Positions 35,724 through 47,594 of a stretch of 64,000 nt of DNA are shown here, one piece after another. Under the pieces are notes generated by a model, which ran no database searches, was not told the DNA's origin, and worked only from the letters and a program-made list of their open reading frames with translations. The stretch is taken from positions 6,138,001-6,202,000 of the forward strand of contig CP063166.1 in NCBI GenBank assembly GCA_016806145.1. The letters run 5' to 3'. The stretch comes from Variovorax paradoxus. GTDB taxonomy: Bacteria > Pseudomonadota > Gammaproteobacteria > Burkholderiales > Burkholderiaceae_C. The first letter of the stretch is position 1. Every line of letters starts with the position of its first letter. The position numbers were made by a program, and so were the translations under genes.

Positions 35724-37940
35724 TCAGTACACGACGATCTTGCCGGTCGGTCGCGCGCTGTGGCAGTCGTTGTAGAAGTACTCGCCGGGCGTGTCGAAGC
35801 GGTGCTGCGCCGACTGGCCCGGTGCGAGCTTGAAGTCGAAGCGGCCCTCGAAGAACTGCGTGGCGCAGTGCTGGTTGGCATTGCCGGCGGGGTTGGTGAA
35901 GGTCACGGTGGTGTTCGCGGGCACGCGCATCCAGGTCGGCGTCATCGCGTTGACCGCGGTGCTCTCGCTGGTGCCGGGCGCGTTGGCCGCGGTCTGCACG
36001 CGCGCGAGGAACACGGTGTTGGGCGTGGGCAGCGCCGCGCCTTCCACCGGCTGGCCCGACACCGGCCGGCGCACCTCGGGCGGCCTGGGCGTGGCCGCCG
36101 GCGCCACCGTGCCGCCGACCTTGAAGGCCCAGAGGTAGTCGCCGCGCGGCGCCGAGTCGCCGTAGGGGATGCTGGTGCCGCCCGCGTAGACCGCGATGTA
36201 CTGCTCGCCGTCGACCTCGTAGGCCACCGGGCTCGCGGCGATGGCCGCGCCGGTCTGGAAGCGCCACAGCTCGTTGCCGTCGCCCGCGTCGAGCGCGAGC
36301 AGGTTGCCGTCGGGCTGACCGATGAACAGCAGGTCGGCCCCCGTGCTCAGGATGCCGTTGCCGTGCGCCAGCGAGTAGGGCATGGGCTTCTTCCACTTGA
36401 CCAGGTTGGTGCCCGGGTCGACCGCCACCACCGCGCCGGTCATGTAGGTGCCCGGCGGGCGCAGGCCGTTGCTCGACTCGGTCAGCGAGTGCGCGGCCGA
36501 GACGTAGCCCATGCCGGTGTAGACCAGGCCGGTGCGCGGGCTGAAGGACTGGTGGTTCCAGTTGGCGCCGCCGCCGTGGCCCGGGATCGACAGCAGCGGC
36601 ACGTCCCAGTGCGCGTCGTAGAGGCAGCCCTTGAGGTAGTTGGGCACGGCGCGGTTCGGGTCGCCCGGGATCGCGGTGCCCAGCGGCTGGTCGACGATGC
36701 AGGTCTCGGTCCACGCGCCCTGGCGCGGGAAGGGCTGGGTCGGCCAGCTCGCCTGGCGGGCGTCCTGCTTGACCGGCATCTCGTCGATGCCCAGCGGCGC
36801 GCTGCCGTCCTTGCGATCGAGGATGTAGTACATGCCGGTCTTGCTGCCGTAGATCACGACCTTGCGCTCCTGGCCCGCGATCCTCACGTTGGCCAGCACC
36901 GGCGACATCACGTTGTCCATGTCCCAGATGTCGTGGTGCACCGACTGGAAGTGCCACTTGTACTCGCCGGTCTTGAGGTCGAGCGCGACGATCGAGTTGG
37001 CGAACAGGTTCAGGCCCGGCCGCGTGGAGCCGTTCTGCGAGGAGCCGCCGCGCACGTTGCCGAAGGTCCAGTAGACGAGCCCCAGCTCGGGATCGACCGC
37101 CGGGTGGATCCACGGCGTGGCGCCGGTGCGGTCCGATTCGGGCGCGCCGCCCCAGGTGTCGTAGCCGCGCTCGCCCACGCGCGGCACGCCCCAGAAGGTG
37201 GAGAGCACCTTGCCCGTGGCCGCGTCGGCCGAGAAGGCGGCGCCGCGGTTGCCGTCGTTGGTGCCCACGTAGAGGCGCTTGTCGTGATAGACCAGCGCCA
37301 CCTTCTGCACCGCGCCCTGGTAGTCGGGGTCGGTGGTGCTGCTCGGGTACTGCTTGATCCAGACCGGCTTGCCGGTCTTCGTGTCGAGCGCCACCAGCCG
37401 GTTGCCCGTGGCCACGGTGTAGACCAGGCCCAGGTCCTTCGCGACCGCCGCGCCGCGGCGCGTGATCGCGCCATAGGGCGTGGTCCATTTCCACTTGGTG
37501 ACGCCAGTCTTGCCGTCGACCGCGATCAGGTTGCCGAGCGCCGACTCGATGTAGATCACGCCGTCGACCACCACCGTGGTGCTCTGGCTGTTGCCGGTGT
37601 TGGTACCGCCCTCGATGCGGTTGAGCCAGGCGCCGCCGAGCTGGCCGACGCGCGCCTTGTCGATCTTCGCGAGGCTCGAGTAGTTCTGGTTGCCGAGGTT
37701 GCCGCCCACCTTGGGGAAGTCGCGGTCGCCCGCGGTGCAGCAGTCGGCCAGTTCGGCGGCCGAGGGGCCGGCCGCGGGCGGTGCCGGCGGCGGGGCCGGT
37801 GGATTGGGTGCCGGCGGGGGCGCCGCGAACCAGGGAAAGGCGCCGCCGCCCGAATCGCCGCCGCCGCAGCCGGCCAGCAGCAGGGGCGCGCCGATCGCGC
37901 CGCAGGCGAGCAGCGTCGCTGCCAGTGATGTGAGTCGCAT
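35724..37940 (-). CDS. PQQ-dependent alcohol dehydrogenase-type lipoprotein with C-terminal cupredoxin-like domain
   Basis: A 738-residue exported quinoprotein. The signal peptide ends in the lipobox LLAGC, followed by a Gly- and Pro-rich linker. The eight-bladed PQQ propeller (about 75-590) includes NQNYSSL, ALGNLIAVDGKTG, RPGLNLFANSIVALDLKTGE, HHDIWDMDN and NGNLLALDAGDGNELWRF-like blades. The last 120 residues look like a cupredoxin (TPTWMRVPANTTVTFTNPAG, NQHCATQFF, GEYFYNDCHS). It has His and Cys-His candidates, but no Met ligand. It would oxidise an alcohol or polyol in the periplasm and could hand electrons to copper rather than heme c. It is downstream of, and probably co-transcribed with, the ThuA-like gene. 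Confidence 0.85.
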   Translation of the reverse strand: MRLTSLAATLLACGAIGAPLLLAGCGGGDSGGGAFPWFAAPPPAPNPPAPPPAPPAAGPSAAELADCCTAGDRDFPKVGGNLGNQNYSSLAKIDKARVGQLGGAWLNRIEGGTNTGNSQSTTVVVDGVIYIESALGNLIAVDGKTGVTKWKWTTPYGAITRRGAAVAKDLGLVYTVATGNRLVALDTKTGKPVWIKQYPSSTTDPDYQGAVQKVALVYHDKRLYVGTNDGNRGAAFSADAATGKVLSTFWGVPRVGERGYDTWGGAPESDRTGATPWIHPAVDPELGLVYWTFGNVRGGSSQNGSTRPGLNLFANSIVALDLKTGEYKWHFQSVHHDIWDMDNVMSPVLANVRIAGQERKVVIYGSKTGMYYILDRKDGSAPLGIDEMPVKQDARQASWPTQPFPRQGAWTETCIVDQPLGTAIPGDPNRAVPNYLKGCLYDAHWDVPLLSIPGHGGGANWNHQSFSPRTGLVYTGMGYVSAAHSLTESSNGLRPPGTYMTGAVVAVDPGTNLVKWKKPMPYSLAHGNGILSTGADLLFIGQPDGNLLALDAGDGNELWRFQTGAAIAASPVAYEVDGEQYIAVYAGGTSIPYGDSAPRGDYLWAFKVGGTVAPAATPRPPEVRRPVSGQPVEGAALPTPNTVFLARVQTAANAPGTSESTAVNAMTPTWMRVPANTTVTFTNPAGNANQHCATQFFEGRFDFKLAPGQSAQHRFDTPGEYFYNDCHSARPTGKIVVY

Positions 37941-38058
37941 GGTGAAGATCTCCGCTCCGAAGGAAGGGTTGTCCGCGATGGGAAAGAGGAACGCGGCGCG
38001 CAGCACCGCGCGCACGGCGCCGGGGCGCCGTGCGGGCCGCGAGGCCGCTGGGGTCAGC

Positions 38059-39108
38059 TCAGGTGCAGAAGGGCGTCAGGCCCATGGCCGACTTCACGCC
38101 CTGCACCACCAGCTTCTGGAACTGGTCCGCGCCGGGCCCGGTCGAGCTGGCGGTGAACGAGTGGTCGTTGTGGCCCAGCGTGCTGAGCCAGGCGCGGCCG
38201 CCGTCGTAGTACTGGCACCAGGCCACGGGGTGGAAGTCCGCATGGCCCGGATGCGGCGGCGAGGTCAGCGGCTTGAGCGTGGAGGTGTCGACCTTGGCGA
38301 GGAACTTCACGTTGGTCGGGAAGGGCGCGAGGTTGTACCACTCGTCCTGGAAGGTGAAGCGCTTGGGCAGGTCCACGGTGGAGGGGTCGTCGGCAATGAT
38401 CTCGACGTCGCCCGAGCGGTTGGGCCCGTGGTTGTAGAAGTTGGCGTTGCCCAGCAGGCCTTCGTAGTAGGGCCAGTTGTATTCGGCGCCGAAGGCGTTG
38501 TGCAGCCCGACGAAGCCGCCGCCGCGGCGCATGTAGTTGCGCAGCGCCGTGCGCGCGGCGTCGTTGCTGGTCGCGACCGAGCCGTTCCACAGCGTGTCGC
38601 GGTTCGAGCTCGCGAAGATCACGGCCTTGTAGTTGTTGATGCGGCTGCCGAGCACGGCCACGTCCTCGGTCCAGTCGGCCGTGATGCCCGCGTCCTTGAG
38701 CATGCGCACCAGGCCGGCCTGCATCACGTTGTCGGGGTTCATGACCGGGTTGAGGCCCGTGCCCATCGGCGTGCCGAGGTTGGCGTGGCGCGGTCCGGCG
38801 GTGCGCGAGTAGATCAGCACGCGGTCGGGCGTGGTGGCGAAGGCGCCCCAGTCGTTGTAGCACTTGCGGTCGGTGCCGCGGCAGACGTTGTAGTAGGTGT
38901 CGAAGCTGGTGTCGGGCGCCTCGGCCACGGGATCGGTGGGTCGGTCGTCCACCGGTTCTTCGGGCGCCGCGGGCGGCGGTGGCGGTGCCACCGCGACCGG
39001 CACGAAGCCGGCACCGCCGCCGCCGCTGCCGCCGCCACAGGCGGTCAGGACCAGGGCGAGCGCCGCGCTCGACACGAGGCCGAGGGTCAGGGAATGAGCT
39101 GGTTTCAC
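38059..39108 (-). CDS. ThuA-like domain lipoprotein
   Basis: A 349-residue exported lipoprotein. The signal peptide LVSSAALALVLTAC ends in a lipobox, followed by a Gly/Pro-rich linker to about residue 65. The rest is a ThuA domain: RVLIYSRTAGPRHANLG, YKAVIFASSNRDTLWN, RRGGGFVGLHNAFGAEYNWPYY and YYDGGRAWLSTLGHNDHSF. ThuA proteins have a glutamine-amidotransferase-like fold and act on (3-keto-)glycosides in several bacteria. Start is GTG at 39106-39108 after GGAG. The linker resembles that of the PQQ dehydrogenase 118 nt downstream, suggesting both are anchored together. An IclR-type site lies 375 nt upstream. Confidence 0.85.
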   Translation of the reverse strand: MKPAHSLTLGLVSSAALALVLTACGGGSGGGGAGFVPVAVAPPPPPAAPEEPVDDRPTDPVAEAPDTSFDTYYNVCRGTDRKCYNDWGAFATTPDRVLIYSRTAGPRHANLGTPMGTGLNPVMNPDNVMQAGLVRMLKDAGITADWTEDVAVLGSRINNYKAVIFASSNRDTLWNGSVATSNDAARTALRNYMRRGGGFVGLHNAFGAEYNWPYYEGLLGNANFYNHGPNRSGDVEIIADDPSTVDLPKRFTFQDEWYNLAPFPTNVKFLAKVDTSTLKPLTSPPHPGHADFHPVAWCQYYDGGRAWLSTLGHNDHSFTASSTGPGADQFQKLVVQGVKSAMGLTPFCT

Positions 39109-39483
39109 GAAGTCTCCTACTTGTAGTCGTGGCCGGGGCCGCGCGGGCGCGCCCTGCCGGGATGGCTCGGCTGCTTCCGATGGCCGGGGAAGCAGCCGAC
39201 GAAGCACCAAGGAATGCCGGCCTCAGACGGGAAAGCGGAAAAGCGCCGCCCTGCCTCGATCGGGTGCAGCAGGCCACCCTCCCTCGGCGAGCGAAGGAAG
39301 GACCGGGTGCACGGCGGAAGCGGGCGCGCGAAAGACGCGCGGGGGGCGCGGGCGAACGCTCAGGACGGCGCGTTCGGCACGCGCCGCAGATCGGACACGG
39401 ACAACGGGCGAGGCAGTGGCACGGATCGTCTCCAGGGCTGAAAGCGCAGGGCCAGGGGGCCCGGCTGCGGACGATCATAAGCA

Positions 39484-39519
39484 GAATTGGAAAGTATTTC
39501 CACTATAGAAATCCCTTCC
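39484..39519 (-). promoter_or_regulatory. Putative IclR operator, copy B
   Basis: Minus-strand 36-nt element matching the one at 30734-30769 at 32 positions, with TTTCT-ATAGT-GGAAA-TAC-TTTCC in the same arrangement. It lies in the 538-nt gap between ssb and the ThuA-like gene, oriented toward the latter. Apart from this element, the ssb terminator and a GC-rich leader (39109-39480), nothing else is seen in that gap. Confidence 0.65.
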
Positions 39520-39561
39520 TATTTTGCGGCTTCGCGCTTTCGTGCCCCGGAAGGCGCAAAG

Positions 39562-39595
39562 AAAAAGGGCCGATCGCGCATGGCGATCGGCCCTT
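39562..39595 (-). terminator. Rho-independent terminator of ssb
   Basis: On the minus strand AAGGGCCGATCGC, a 5-nt loop, GCGATCGGCCCTT is followed by TTTTC. It is a perfect 13-bp stem, 51 nt past the ssb stop. Confidence 0.88.
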
Positions 39596-39646
39596 GGCCG
39601 GCTGGCGGGGGGCGACGGGAGGCAAGCCTCGCGCCGCGGGATCCGG

Positions 39647-40186
39647 TCAGAACGGAATGTCGTCGTCCATGTCGTCGAAGCCCGACGAGGACTTGGCCGG
39701 TGCCTGGCGCGGCGCGGGCGCCGGTGCGCGCGGCGCGGCGGCCGGAGCGCGTGCCGGTGCGGGTGCATAGCCGCCACCACCGCCACCGCCATTGCCGCCC
39801 TGCGAGTAACCGCCGTCGTCGTAGCCGCCGCCCGCCGGGGCGCCCTGGCCCTGACGGCTGCCGAGCATCTGCATCTGGTCGACGCGGATGTCGGTCGCGT
39901 ACTTCTCGACGCCGTCCTTGTCGGTGTACTTGCGCGTGCGGATCTGGCCTTCGACGTAGATCTGCGAGCCCTTGCGCAGGTACTGCGCGGCGATTTCGGC
40001 CAGGCGGCCGTTGAACACGAGACGGTGCCACTCGGTGGCTTCGCGCATCTCGCCGCTTTGCTTGTCCTTCCACTTGTCGGTGGTCGCGAGGGTCGCGTTG
40101 CACACCTGGTCGCCGCTCGGGAAGGTACGGGTTTCGGGATCGCGGCCGAGGTTGCCGACGAGGATGACTTTGTTGACCGATGCCAT
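39647..40186 (-). CDS. ssb: Single-stranded DNA-binding protein
   Basis: A 179-residue SSB. The OB-fold occupies 1-112 ([58 protein letters not shown]). A Gly-rich then Pro/Ala-rich linker leads to the acidic tip DDMDDDIPF, which recruits replication and repair proteins. It coats single-stranded DNA during replication, recombination and repair. It lies near uvrA and is divergent from the ClC gene; ssb-uvrA proximity is common in proteobacteria. Confidence 0.97.
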   Translation of the reverse strand: MASVNKVILVGNLGRDPETRTFPSGDQVCNATLATTDKWKDKQSGEMREATEWHRLVFNGRLAEIAAQYLRKGSQIYVEGQIRTRKYTDKDGVEKYATDIRVDQMQMLGSRQGQGAPAGGGYDDGGYSQGGNGGGGGGGYAPAPARAPAAAPRAPAPAPRQAPAKSSSGFDDMDDDIPF

Positions 40187-40324
40187 GTGCGCTGCCCCTG
40201 ATGAATGAGTAAGAGGAGGTTTGAAGGAAAAAGGAGGACACGCATTGTGCCCGATGGGCCGGGCGACGCGGCCTCCGCTGGCACGGCGGCCGGATACCGC
40301 GCGGCAGAATGGCGGGCTGGACCG

Positions 40325-41692
40325 ATGAATCACGAGCCCGACTTCCTGCAGAACCTGCGCGCCGAGTTTTCGGGCTGGCGCCTGTGGGTCGACCGCGCCA
40401 TCGTGCTCGGCTACGCGGTGCTCGCGGGCCTGTTCGTGGTCGGCTTCACGCATGCGGCCGAATGGGCCTTCGCGCTGTTCGAGGGCCTGTTCCGGCGCCA
40501 TCCCTGGGCCGTGCTGCTGTGGACGCCGGCGCTCACGGCCGCCATCGTCTGGGCCACGCGGCGCTGGTTCCCGGGCGCGGCGGGCTCGGGCATCCCGCAG
40601 ATCAAGGCCGCGCTCGATCCCGACCTGCCGTCCGACCAACGTGGCCTGTTCGCCTCGCTGCGGCTGACGCTGGCCAAGATCGGGCTCGGCGCCGCGGGCT
40701 TCGCGGCCGGCCTGTCGGTGGGGCGCGAAGGGCCGTCGGTGCAGGTGGCGGCCGGCGTGATGCAGCACGCGAAACGCTGGCTGTCGCCCGGCAGCACGAT
40801 CGACATGCGCGCGCTGCTGGTGGCCGGCGGCGCGGCCGGCATCGCGGCCGCGTTCAACGCGCCGCTCGCGGGCGTGGTGTTCGCCATCGAGGAGCTGTCG
40901 GGCCGGCTCGAGGCACGCGCCAGCGGCGTGATCATCACCGGCATCGTGCTCGCGGGCCTGGTGGCGGTGTCGGCCTTCGGCAACCTCAGCTATTTCGGCG
41001 TGATCCGCGTGCCGCACCTCGACTGGAGCCTGCTCGGCCCGGGCCTGGCGGTGGCGCTGCTCAGCGGCGTGGCGGGCGGGCTGTTCGCGCGCCTGCTGAT
41101 CGCCTCGCTGACCGGCGCGCCGCAGCGCCTGAACCACTGGCGCCGGCGCTATCCGGTGCGCTTCGCGGCGGCCTGCGGGCTGGCCGTGGCCGTCATCGGG
41201 CTGGCCACGGGCGGCGTCACCTACGGCGCGGGTTCGGAAGCGGTCAAGCGCATGCTGCATGGCGAGGCCCCGCTCTCGCCGCTCTACACGCTGCTGAAGT
41301 TCATCGCCACCTGGCTCACGGCCTGGAGCGGCGCACCGGGCGGCATCTTCGCGCCCTCGCTGTCGATCGGCGCCGGCATCGGCGACGCCATCGCGCGGCT
41401 CGCGAGCCCCGAATTCGGGCCCGCGCTGATCGCGCTCGGCATGGCCGGCTTCCTGGCCGCGGTCACGCAGGCGCCGCTGACGGCCTTCATCATCGTGATG
41501 GAGATGGTCGACGGCCATGCCATGGTGCTGAGCCTGATGGCCTCGGCCATGCTCGCGAGCCTGGTCTCGCGCATGATCAGCCGGCCGCTGTACGAGACGC
41601 TGGCCGAGCACATGGTGGGCGCGGCCACCGGGCGGCTCGCGGCGCAGCCGCAGGAGCCCGTCGCCCGCGAAGAACCGCCCCGCTCGCCATGA
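40325..41692 (+). CDS. ClC family chloride channel/exchanger
   Basis: A 455-residue membrane protein with ClC selectivity-filter motifs in order: GSGIPQ at 87-92, GREGPSVQ at 133-140 with the gating glutamate Glu135, and [18 protein letters not shown] near 335. The inner glutamate pair (VVFAIEEL) corresponds to the proton glutamate region of exchangers, so H+/Cl- antiport is plausible. No C-terminal CBS domains are present. The ATG at 40325 ([10 protein letters not shown]) is preferred over an upstream in-frame ATG at 40205 that adds a polar extension. It may be co-transcribed with uvrA. Confidence 0.9.
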   Translation: MNHEPDFLQNLRAEFSGWRLWVDRAIVLGYAVLAGLFVVGFTHAAEWAFALFEGLFRRHPWAVLLWTPALTAAIVWATRRWFPGAAGSGIPQIKAALDPDLPSDQRGLFASLRLTLAKIGLGAAGFAAGLSVGREGPSVQVAAGVMQHAKRWLSPGSTIDMRALLVAGGAAGIAAAFNAPLAGVVFAIEELSGRLEARASGVIITGIVLAGLVAVSAFGNLSYFGVIRVPHLDWSLLGPGLAVALLSGVAGGLFARLLIASLTGAPQRLNHWRRRYPVRFAAACGLAVAVIGLATGGVTYGAGSEAVKRMLHGEAPLSPLYTLLKFIATWLTAWSGAPGGIFAPSLSIGAGIGDAIARLASPEFGPALIALGMAGFLAAVTQAPLTAFIIVMEMVDGHAMVLSLMASAMLASLVSRMISRPLYETLAEHMVGAATGRLAAQPQEPVAREEPPRSP

Positions 41693-41739
41693 CATCCCGG
41701 GCGGTCTATCATGTCCGGTTGCCCTCGGACGATCGCCCC

Positions 41740-44835
<3,096 letters not shown>

Positions 44836-44841
44836 TACGAA

Positions 44842-44856
44842 GGGCTCCGGGAGCCC
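44842..44856 (+). terminator. Short hairpin after uvrA
   Basis: GGGCTC-CGG-GAGCCC lies between the convergent uvrA and PIN genes. It has no clear T-run, so it is a weak terminator candidate. Confidence 0.4.
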
Positions 44857-44873
44857 CTTCGCCACTTCATCGC

Positions 44874-45353
44874 CTATTCGCTCAGCAGGCCACGTTGCCC
44901 GTTGTCGAACCAGGCCGAATCGAAGCCATCGGCCAGCAGGATCGGCTGCACGGCACAGGTGCCCGCCGCGTTCAGCCTGCGCAGGTACTTCACCAGCGTA
45001 TGCGCATCCTCGGTGAGGATGTGCGTCAGCGATTCGCAGATGGCCTGGGCGATCAGCTTGATGTCGTCCTTGACGGCGCTTCGATCGTCGACCGGGTCCC
45101 GCGCCAACCCGCGCATCAGCAGGCCCGCGGTCATCGCGTGGTCGATGTTGAACGGGAGCACCTCGAAGTTGCGCAGCGGGAGATCGGTCACGGCCTGCTT
45201 GACCTGGAACTCCGATGCGGCGATGGCCGAGAGGTACAGCGGCACGCCGCGTTTGAGCGCTTCGCGCAGATAGCCGACCGCCGCCGGGTGATGCGCGCGT
45301 GCCGGGTCGGCGAGCGAGATCAGGTAGCTCGTGTCGAGCAGGATGGCGCTCAC
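44874..45353 (-). CDS. PIN-domain ribonuclease-like protein, possible toxin
   Basis: A 159-residue PIN-domain protein. The acidic metal-binding set is in place: Asp7 in ILLDTSYLI, Glu48 in IAASEFQ, Asp97/Asp98 in VKDDIKLIAQA and Asp116 in ILTEDAHTL. Most VapC toxins are about 130 residues; this one has some 30 extra C-terminal residues. The start is GTG at 45351-45353, overlapping the upstream gene's stop by 4 nt (GTGA), which is how antitoxin-toxin pairs are usually coupled. The upstream gene encodes a 256-residue unknown rather than a small AbrB, Phd or RHH antitoxin. Confidence 0.82.
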   Translation of the reverse strand: MSAILLDTSYLISLADPARAHHPAAVGYLREALKRGVPLYLSAIAASEFQVKQAVTDLPLRNFEVLPFNIDHAMTAGLLMRGLARDPVDDRSAVKDDIKLIAQAICESLTHILTEDAHTLVKYLRRLNAAGTCAVQPILLADGFDSAWFDNGQRGLLSE

Positions 45354-46120
45354 GCCTTGCTTCCCCGCAGCTCGTCGACCCACGCACCGGCATCGGGCAC
45401 ATCGCGCCAGGCCTTCGCCCCGCGCTGGGTCAGGCGATCGAGTTCCTTCTCGTCGAGCCGGCTTTCGTGCTCGACGAATTCGAGCAGCCTCGCGTTCCGG
45501 TACTCGCGCGTCATGACGTTGTATTCGGCGACGATCCGGATCATGGCGGGCTTGTAGAGGCGGTTGACCTTCTCGTCCCGCAGCATCTCGCGGGCCGCAT
45601 CGACCAGCAAGGTCTTGCCGTCCGGCAGGCGAATGTGGGCATTGGGTTTGGTGTGCCCGCCCATGTCCTCGATCTCGCCGCGCACATAGCGCTCGACGCG
45701 CACCCATTGGTCCGCATCGTCGGCCCTGAAGTCCGATTCGCTGTCGATCACGATGGCGGCGGACAGGAAATCCGCCGCGATGCTCACGCGCCAGCGACGA
45801 CCGCCGCGCGCACTCTTCTGCCAGCGCTCGACCACGGCGCGGCGCTTCGCCGCGATGCCTTCCATCTGCTGGCTGCCCGCGAGTCTTCGCAGGTCGTTCA
45901 TCAGCACCGGGTTGGCCGTCGGTGCCGTGCGAATGGCGAGCGAACCTTTCTCGATGGAGACATCCAGCGCGCTGGTGTCGACATCGTTGCCATCGCCGCG
46001 CAGGAACTCGTCGACGTCCCTGGCAAAGCCGCGCAACACGGACAGCGGCACCCGCTCCGGCGAGATTTCGTATCCGGCCGACTCGTCGTGCAAAGCTATC
46101 AGCAAGGCTTGCGCTTCCAT
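45350..46120 (-). CDS. Hypothetical protein coupled to PIN gene, possible atypical antitoxin
   Basis: A 256-residue soluble protein I do not recognise. It begins MEAQALLIALHDESAGYEIS. The central region holds SLAIRTAPTANPVLMNDLRRL and an Arg/Lys-rich helix (AAKRRAVVERWQKSARGGRRW). The C-terminal part is charged and helical (EFVEHESRLDEKELDRLTQRG). No classical DNA-binding motif of VapB antitoxins is obvious, although the basic central segment could bind nucleic acid. It overlaps the PIN gene by 4 nt and is transcribed first. An antitoxin role is inferred only from this arrangement. Confidence 0.7.
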   Translation of the reverse strand: MEAQALLIALHDESAGYEISPERVPLSVLRGFARDVDEFLRGDGNDVDTSALDVSIEKGSLAIRTAPTANPVLMNDLRRLAGSQQMEGIAAKRRAVVERWQKSARGGRRWRVSIAADFLSAAIVIDSESDFRADDADQWVRVERYVRGEIEDMGGHTKPNAHIRLPDGKTLLVDAAREMLRDEKVNRLYKPAMIRIVAEYNVMTREYRNARLLEFVEHESRLDEKELDRLTQRGAKAWRDVPDAGAWVDELRGSKA

Positions 46121-46222
46121 CGGGCCATTCTAGGTGTCGAGGTCATTTCTTTGCAGAGGAGGCCCACTGCATCTTCCTCGGCCCCAGGCACGAAACCACG
46201 GTCCGCGCCACAATCGCGCCCC

Positions 46223-47110
46223 ATGCCTTCCTTCACCCCGCGCCAGTTCGTCATCCTCGTCCTGCTGACCCTTGCCTGGGGCCTCAACTGGCCGGTGATG
46301 AAGCTCGGCGTGGCGGACTATCCGCCGCTGGCCTTTCGCGCGATCTCGATCTGGCTCGGGCTGCCGGTGCTGGGCCTGGCGCTGGCGTGGATGAAGGTGC
46401 CGTTCCGCGTGCCGCGCGCGGCCTGGCCCGAGCTGCTGTGGCTGGGCGCCACCAACATGTTCGTCTGGCACGCCTGCATCATCCTCGCGGTGAAGGCGCT
46501 GTCGGGCGGGCGCGCGGCCATCCTCGGCTACACCATGCCGGTGTTCTCGGCGGTGATCGGCGCGCTGCTGTTCTCGGCCGCGCTCTCGCGCCGCGCCTGG
46601 ACCGGCGTGGGCGCCTGCGCGATCGGCGTGGGCCTGCTGCTGTGGCACGAGCTCACCGACCTCGCGGGGCGGCCCGGCTATGTCGCGCTCGCACTGGTGG
46701 CGGCCGCCACCTGGGCGCTGGGCACGCAGCTGCTGCGCCACACGCGCATCGGGCTGCCGACGCTCACGCTCTCGTTCTGGATGACGGCGCTCACCGCGGT
46801 GGTGATGACGGTGCTGTCGGCGCTGTTCGAGCGCGACCAGTGGCGCTGGCCCGGCAGCGTGACCTGGGGCGCGATCCTCTACAACGCGGTGCTGATCTTC
46901 GGCTTCGCGCACGCGGCGTGGTTCTATCTCGCGCGCGGGCTGCCGCCCGTGGCCTCCACGCTCAGCGTGATGTTCATCCCGGTGCTCGGCGTGTTCAGCG
47001 GCGCGGTGTGGCTCGGCGAGGCGGTGCACTGGCAGGACTGGGTGGCGGTGGCGCTGATGATGGTGGCGATCGCCTCGGTGCTGTGGCCCTCGCGCGCCGC
47101 GCGCACCTGA
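46223..47110 (+). CDS. EamA family (DMT) transporter
   Basis: A 295-residue inner membrane protein with ten predicted helices in two EamA halves. The first half begins LVLLTLAWGLNWPVMKLGV with PPLAFRAISIWLG and ends GGRAAILGYTMPVFSAVIGAL. The second half includes ALVAAATWALGTQLLR and VASTLSVMFIPVLGVFSGA. Members export or import small metabolites; the substrate is unknown. The ATG at 46223 is 102 nt from the divergent PIN-partner gene. Confidence 0.88.
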   Translation: MPSFTPRQFVILVLLTLAWGLNWPVMKLGVADYPPLAFRAISIWLGLPVLGLALAWMKVPFRVPRAAWPELLWLGATNMFVWHACIILAVKALSGGRAAILGYTMPVFSAVIGALLFSAALSRRAWTGVGACAIGVGLLLWHELTDLAGRPGYVALALVAAATWALGTQLLRHTRIGLPTLTLSFWMTALTAVVMTVLSALFERDQWRWPGSVTWGAILYNAVLIFGFAHAAWFYLARGLPPVASTLSVMFIPVLGVFSGAVWLGEAVHWQDWVAVALMMVAIASVLWPSRAART

Positions 47111-47204
47111 GCCGCCGCCGCGCGCGCATGACCCGCGAGGTCATGGACCCGGTGCAGTCGATGCGGGACAGTACGTCCAGGCATCAACCACTGGAGAAAG
47201 CACC

Positions 47205-47444
47205 ATGAACGGCTTCAACATCCTCCCCCTCGCGGTCGCCCTGCTGATCGGCATCGCGGCACTGGGCTCGTGCATCGGCATCGCGCTGGTGGGGCAGAAG
47301 TTCCTCGAAGGCACGACGCGCCAGCCCGAGATGGTCGACACGCTGCAGACCAAGTTCTTCCTGGTCGCGGGCGTGACCGACGGGGCCTTCATCATCGCCA
47401 CCGGCATCGGCCTGTGGTTCGCGACCGCCAGCCCCTTCGGCTGA
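47205..47444 (+). CDS. atpE: Lone F-type ATP synthase c-subunit paralogue
   Basis: A 79-residue hairpin of two membrane helices joined by the polar loop RQP (39-41), with the ion-binding carboxylate Asp59 in VAGVTDGAFII. This matches the c subunit that forms the proton-driven rotor ring. GGAG precedes the ATG. No other atp gene is within reach: the neighbours are an EamA transporter and a Liv operon, and a strong terminator follows 60 nt later. It is therefore a stand-alone gene. It may be an additional paralogue, or in this lineage the only c-subunit gene; the main atp operon is not in view. Confidence 0.82.
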   Translation: MNGFNILPLAVALLIGIAALGSCIGIALVGQKFLEGTTRQPEMVDTLQTKFFLVAGVTDGAFIIATGIGLWFATASPFG

Positions 47445-47503
47445 TCGGCGCGAAAGAAGCGGCGCACCACGCGGGCGCCGCGCCCTCTTCGAGGGCATCG
47501 CAG

Positions 47504-47539
47504 GCGGCATCGGCCCGGGTCGATGCCGCTTCTTTTTTT
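47504..47539 (+). terminator. Rho-independent terminator after the c-subunit gene
   Basis: GCGGCATCG, an 8-nt loop, CGATGCCGC, then TTCTTTTTTT. A strong isolated terminator, showing that the c-subunit transcript ends before the Liv operon. Confidence 0.9.
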
Positions 47540-47594
47540 GGGGACATCGGGGCCGCGCACGTGCCGGCCACTGGCACCATTCGTGCTAGCACCG

